From contig OZ025677.1 of assembly GCA_964019335.1 (NCBI GenBank), positions 1-64,000 on the forward strand: 64,000 bases of DNA, written 5' to 3'. This stretch comes from Diplonema japonicum. Taxonomy: Eukaryota > Euglenozoa > Diplonemea > Diplonemida > Diplonemidae. The position numbers were made by a program, and so were the translations under genes. Every line of letters begins with the position of its first letter. Position 1 is the stretch's first letter. Below, piece after piece: positions 61,912-64,000 of the stretch. Below the pieces are notes generated by a model that saw only the letters and a program-made list of their open reading frames with translations, had not been told where the DNA came from and did not search any database.

Positions 61912-62279
61912 TTTAAACCCTTAAACGCCCAACTGCTTCTGTAGAAGCAGTTAATAGGTGTAATTGTTCTGTGGTCATCTAGACCAAAGCCTCGGATCGG
62001 TTTTCATAAAAAAAAGATGGAATGGAAAGATATTGAAGATCTGCGTTAAATGCGCTATTTGTATCCATCTGAAACCTCATAACTTCATCCCAGAACGGGG
62101 TGCCGAGACACTGGGTAACACCAAAAATGGGCATTTTCCGGATTTCCATGATTTTTCCATGATTTTTTCCCTCTTTTTTTTTTTTTTTTTTTTTCCGAGT
62201 CACTATGCCTTATCAAAATCAACATGCCAGCACACAACGGGAGCAGTTCCCGTCGACCTGCAATGTTCATATGGGTTAA
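61912..62279. other. Spacer
   Basis: Even composition from 61920 to 62160, then a T-run. No convincing gene on either strand. Confidence 0.5.
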
Positions 62280-63170
62280 ATCCACCTCTCTACCTCAATC
62301 CTCGTTTCTTTTTTATTTACCAGAACCGCGATGACGATGTAGTTATGGGTCCGGTTGGGTCCTACGAAACAGGTGGCCACCTTTCTGGAGAACGGATGGT
62401 TTTTTTGATGCACTCGTTCTTCCGTCGCGTCCCAGTGGCCTCCCGCAGTCCGGCGGTTCAGAGGCTGGCAACGGTCCTGCGAGCAGACGCTGCTGCAGCG
62501 TTCTACGAGCAGCAATCGCAAGCCTTGCTGCCTATGCCTCGCCGCCGTGCACTTCTTCTCCGCGTACATCACCAGTCCATCCACAGTCGCTGCTCACCGC
62601 GGAGCTGGGTCGGGTACCGCGTGTCCCTGGACACCGAGTTCTCGCGGTCCAGGCGTAGTTCGCGTCGCTCTTGCACGCCGCCGCGTCCGTCGTCACTGTG
62701 CACGTTGCGACCGGCTTGCACACGGGCGTCCACCGCCGTGTCCCTCTGGGCAGTCTGCATTCGGCGCCTTCAACCACTTCTCCCGCACGAAGATCGCTCC
62801 ACAGGGCTTCGGGTCGCATTTGGTCCCGTCCCACTTGCACAGGAGGCTCGGGTCGCTCGTACAGGCCCTCTGGTCGATCGTCCCCATCGTCGTCGGGTTC
62901 GGTCCCAGCCCGGGGTACTCGTGGTGTGCTCGTGGTCACACGGGAAACGGATGGCCTGGTGTGGAAACCAGCACTGGTGTGACGTTTGCAACCACCGATC
63001 CCAGACGGTGACCAGCATAACGGAGCATGCATGGGTAAAGAACGTATTGAAAAGCAAGCAGTACACAGAGTGAAGTGAGAAGGCCTCCCGTCTGCCACAG
63101 CCCACCACAGGATTTTCCCAAGCGAAAGTAGTTCAAAGCAAAGGAATGTGCCGGGATGGTGCAACAATAC
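62280..63170 (-). pseudogene. Cysteine-rich coding remnant (frame broken)
   Basis: The minus strand holds two adjacent frames with similar Cys modules: RACTSDPSLLCKWDGTKC (about 62870-62810) and ATCTVTTDAAACKSDANYAW (about 62715-62650). Both fit a C-x(4-7)-C-x-W/D-x-C plan and lie in different frames about 120 bp apart, as expected for a decayed repeat protein or for exons with an unseen junction. The GC-rich composition (62400-63000) contrasts with the spacers. The plus-strand frame across the same DNA is Arg/Ser-rich and less protein-like. Confidence 0.35.
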
Positions 63171-64000
63171 CTCCTAAAATTGTGACCGTCGTGACGCCAG
63201 AGCAGCTGGAAAAAGGAAGAGAGTGCTCACCTCCAACCCCTGGGATGACCCCCCGGGTAAGCGGAAGTCCAGAAATGCTCAGCACGATGCGGAAGGTCAG
63301 CCTTCCCGGCCAACGCCAAACCGAGAGTGCATACCTCTGGCACCTTGGACACAGCTACGGCACGAGGTCTCTTCTCCTCGAACCAAATTGCCTCCCTGCC
63401 TTGCACAACTCCATGTAAATGTTTCTCGCCCAGATGCCGTCCATCTCATTGCGACAAACAGTCACCGCAGGCACCAGAACAGTGAACACCCCCATGCACA
63501 CTGAGATTTTAGCGAGTTTCGCATGCATGATTTCCAGGAAAAGCAAATGAACTCATGGCATCCGGTCGATGCACCTCCATGGGTCGAAAACACTAAATAT
63601 TTAGTGGAATGAACGCAAATCTTTCAAATGCGTACCTCGAATCAAAAAATAACCTCAAGACTCAGCATGTTTGACCCAATGCCAACAAAGACCCAAAATC
63701 GAAAAATTTCGAAAATCAATTACCCCCCCCCCCCCCCCCCCTGGGCGTCTAAGGGTTAAAGTTTTTTCTTTTTTGTTTAGGCAAAAGTTAAAAGACTCGT
63801 TCTTTGCAAAAAAAGAAAAGAATAAAAAAGAGAGAGAGGAAAAAAGAGACGAGAAAACTCTTCTAATCCCTTTCTTTGCCCCCCCCCCCCCCCCCCGCCC
63901 CTTTTTTTTGTCACATCAAGCTTCATCTTTGTCTCGTTTGTAAAAAAGAGACTTCAAAAAAAGAAGAAATATAAAAAAAGTTATACAAGTTCAGTGTTTT
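63171..64000. other. Right-end spacer
   Basis: 63171-63560 has even composition, but frames on both strands are unconvincing. C-runs occur at about 63724-63742 and 63880-63896. Nothing recognised. Confidence 0.5.

Noticed and set aside
61964-63073. Plus-strand 369-codon frame
   Set aside because: Begins in low-complexity sequence with poly-Phe and continues Arg/Ser-rich without domains; the minus strand has the Cys modules.

Overview
The window is nuclear DNA of a microbial eukaryote that I cannot place to lineage. The evidence for a eukaryote is short GT-AG introns, a NEK-type protein kinase, an ERMARD/DUF4209-type HEPN protein, an APE-type LINE with its dead copies, and remnants of piggyBac and hAT transposons. 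Genes are GC-balanced. They are separated by AT-rich spacers packed with long homopolymer runs of all four bases, including runs of 14 or more G or C.

All fourteen confident host genes lie on the minus strand, as do the LINE, its fragments and the piggyBac remnant. The only plus-strand candidate is a weak 67-residue gene at 9026. From high to low coordinate on the sense strand the genes are: an unrecognised 371-residue protein, a membrane-anchored sulfotransferase with a frame break, two tandem genes for a sialate-O-acetylesterase-like/GH27 alpha-galactosidase fusion (with a collapsed third copy between them), an ADP-ribosylglycohydrolase homologue, a GT92-like glycosyltransferase, a three-exon secreted/membrane protein with very long Pro-Asp-Thr repeats, a complete 6.2-kb LINE, an ERMARD-like protein, a proline-rich repeat protein, a multi-TM/3-beta-HSD-like SDR fusion, an ankyrin protein, a small four-TM protein with one intron, a NEK-like kinase with one intron, and a protein with two SpoVS domains.

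The spacers hold many mobile-element traces. Five copies of a ~320-bp SINE-like repeat and several 5'-truncated LINE tails all point the same way, all abut poly-A tracts on the plus strand, and share a short 3'-terminal stem-loop. Two LINE families (A and B) are visible, and the SINE-like copies carry one tail type or the other. A 1.7-kb hAT-like non-autonomous element (7218-8918) contains a ~195-bp tandem repeat. At least three palindromic MITEs built around CGAGCGAAGCGAG and two other MITE-like inverted repeats are present.

Points most worth following: the shared LINE/SINE 3' stem-loops, the esterase-galactosidase tandem array with mosaic divergence, very short purine-rich introns, unidirectional gene order with pyrimidine-tract/AG signals and poly-A leaders before start codons, and the two-domain SpoVS protein. 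The 45-61 kb segment groups glycan-active genes (GT92, acetylesterase-GH27 pair, sulfotransferase), but a functional link between them is inference only.
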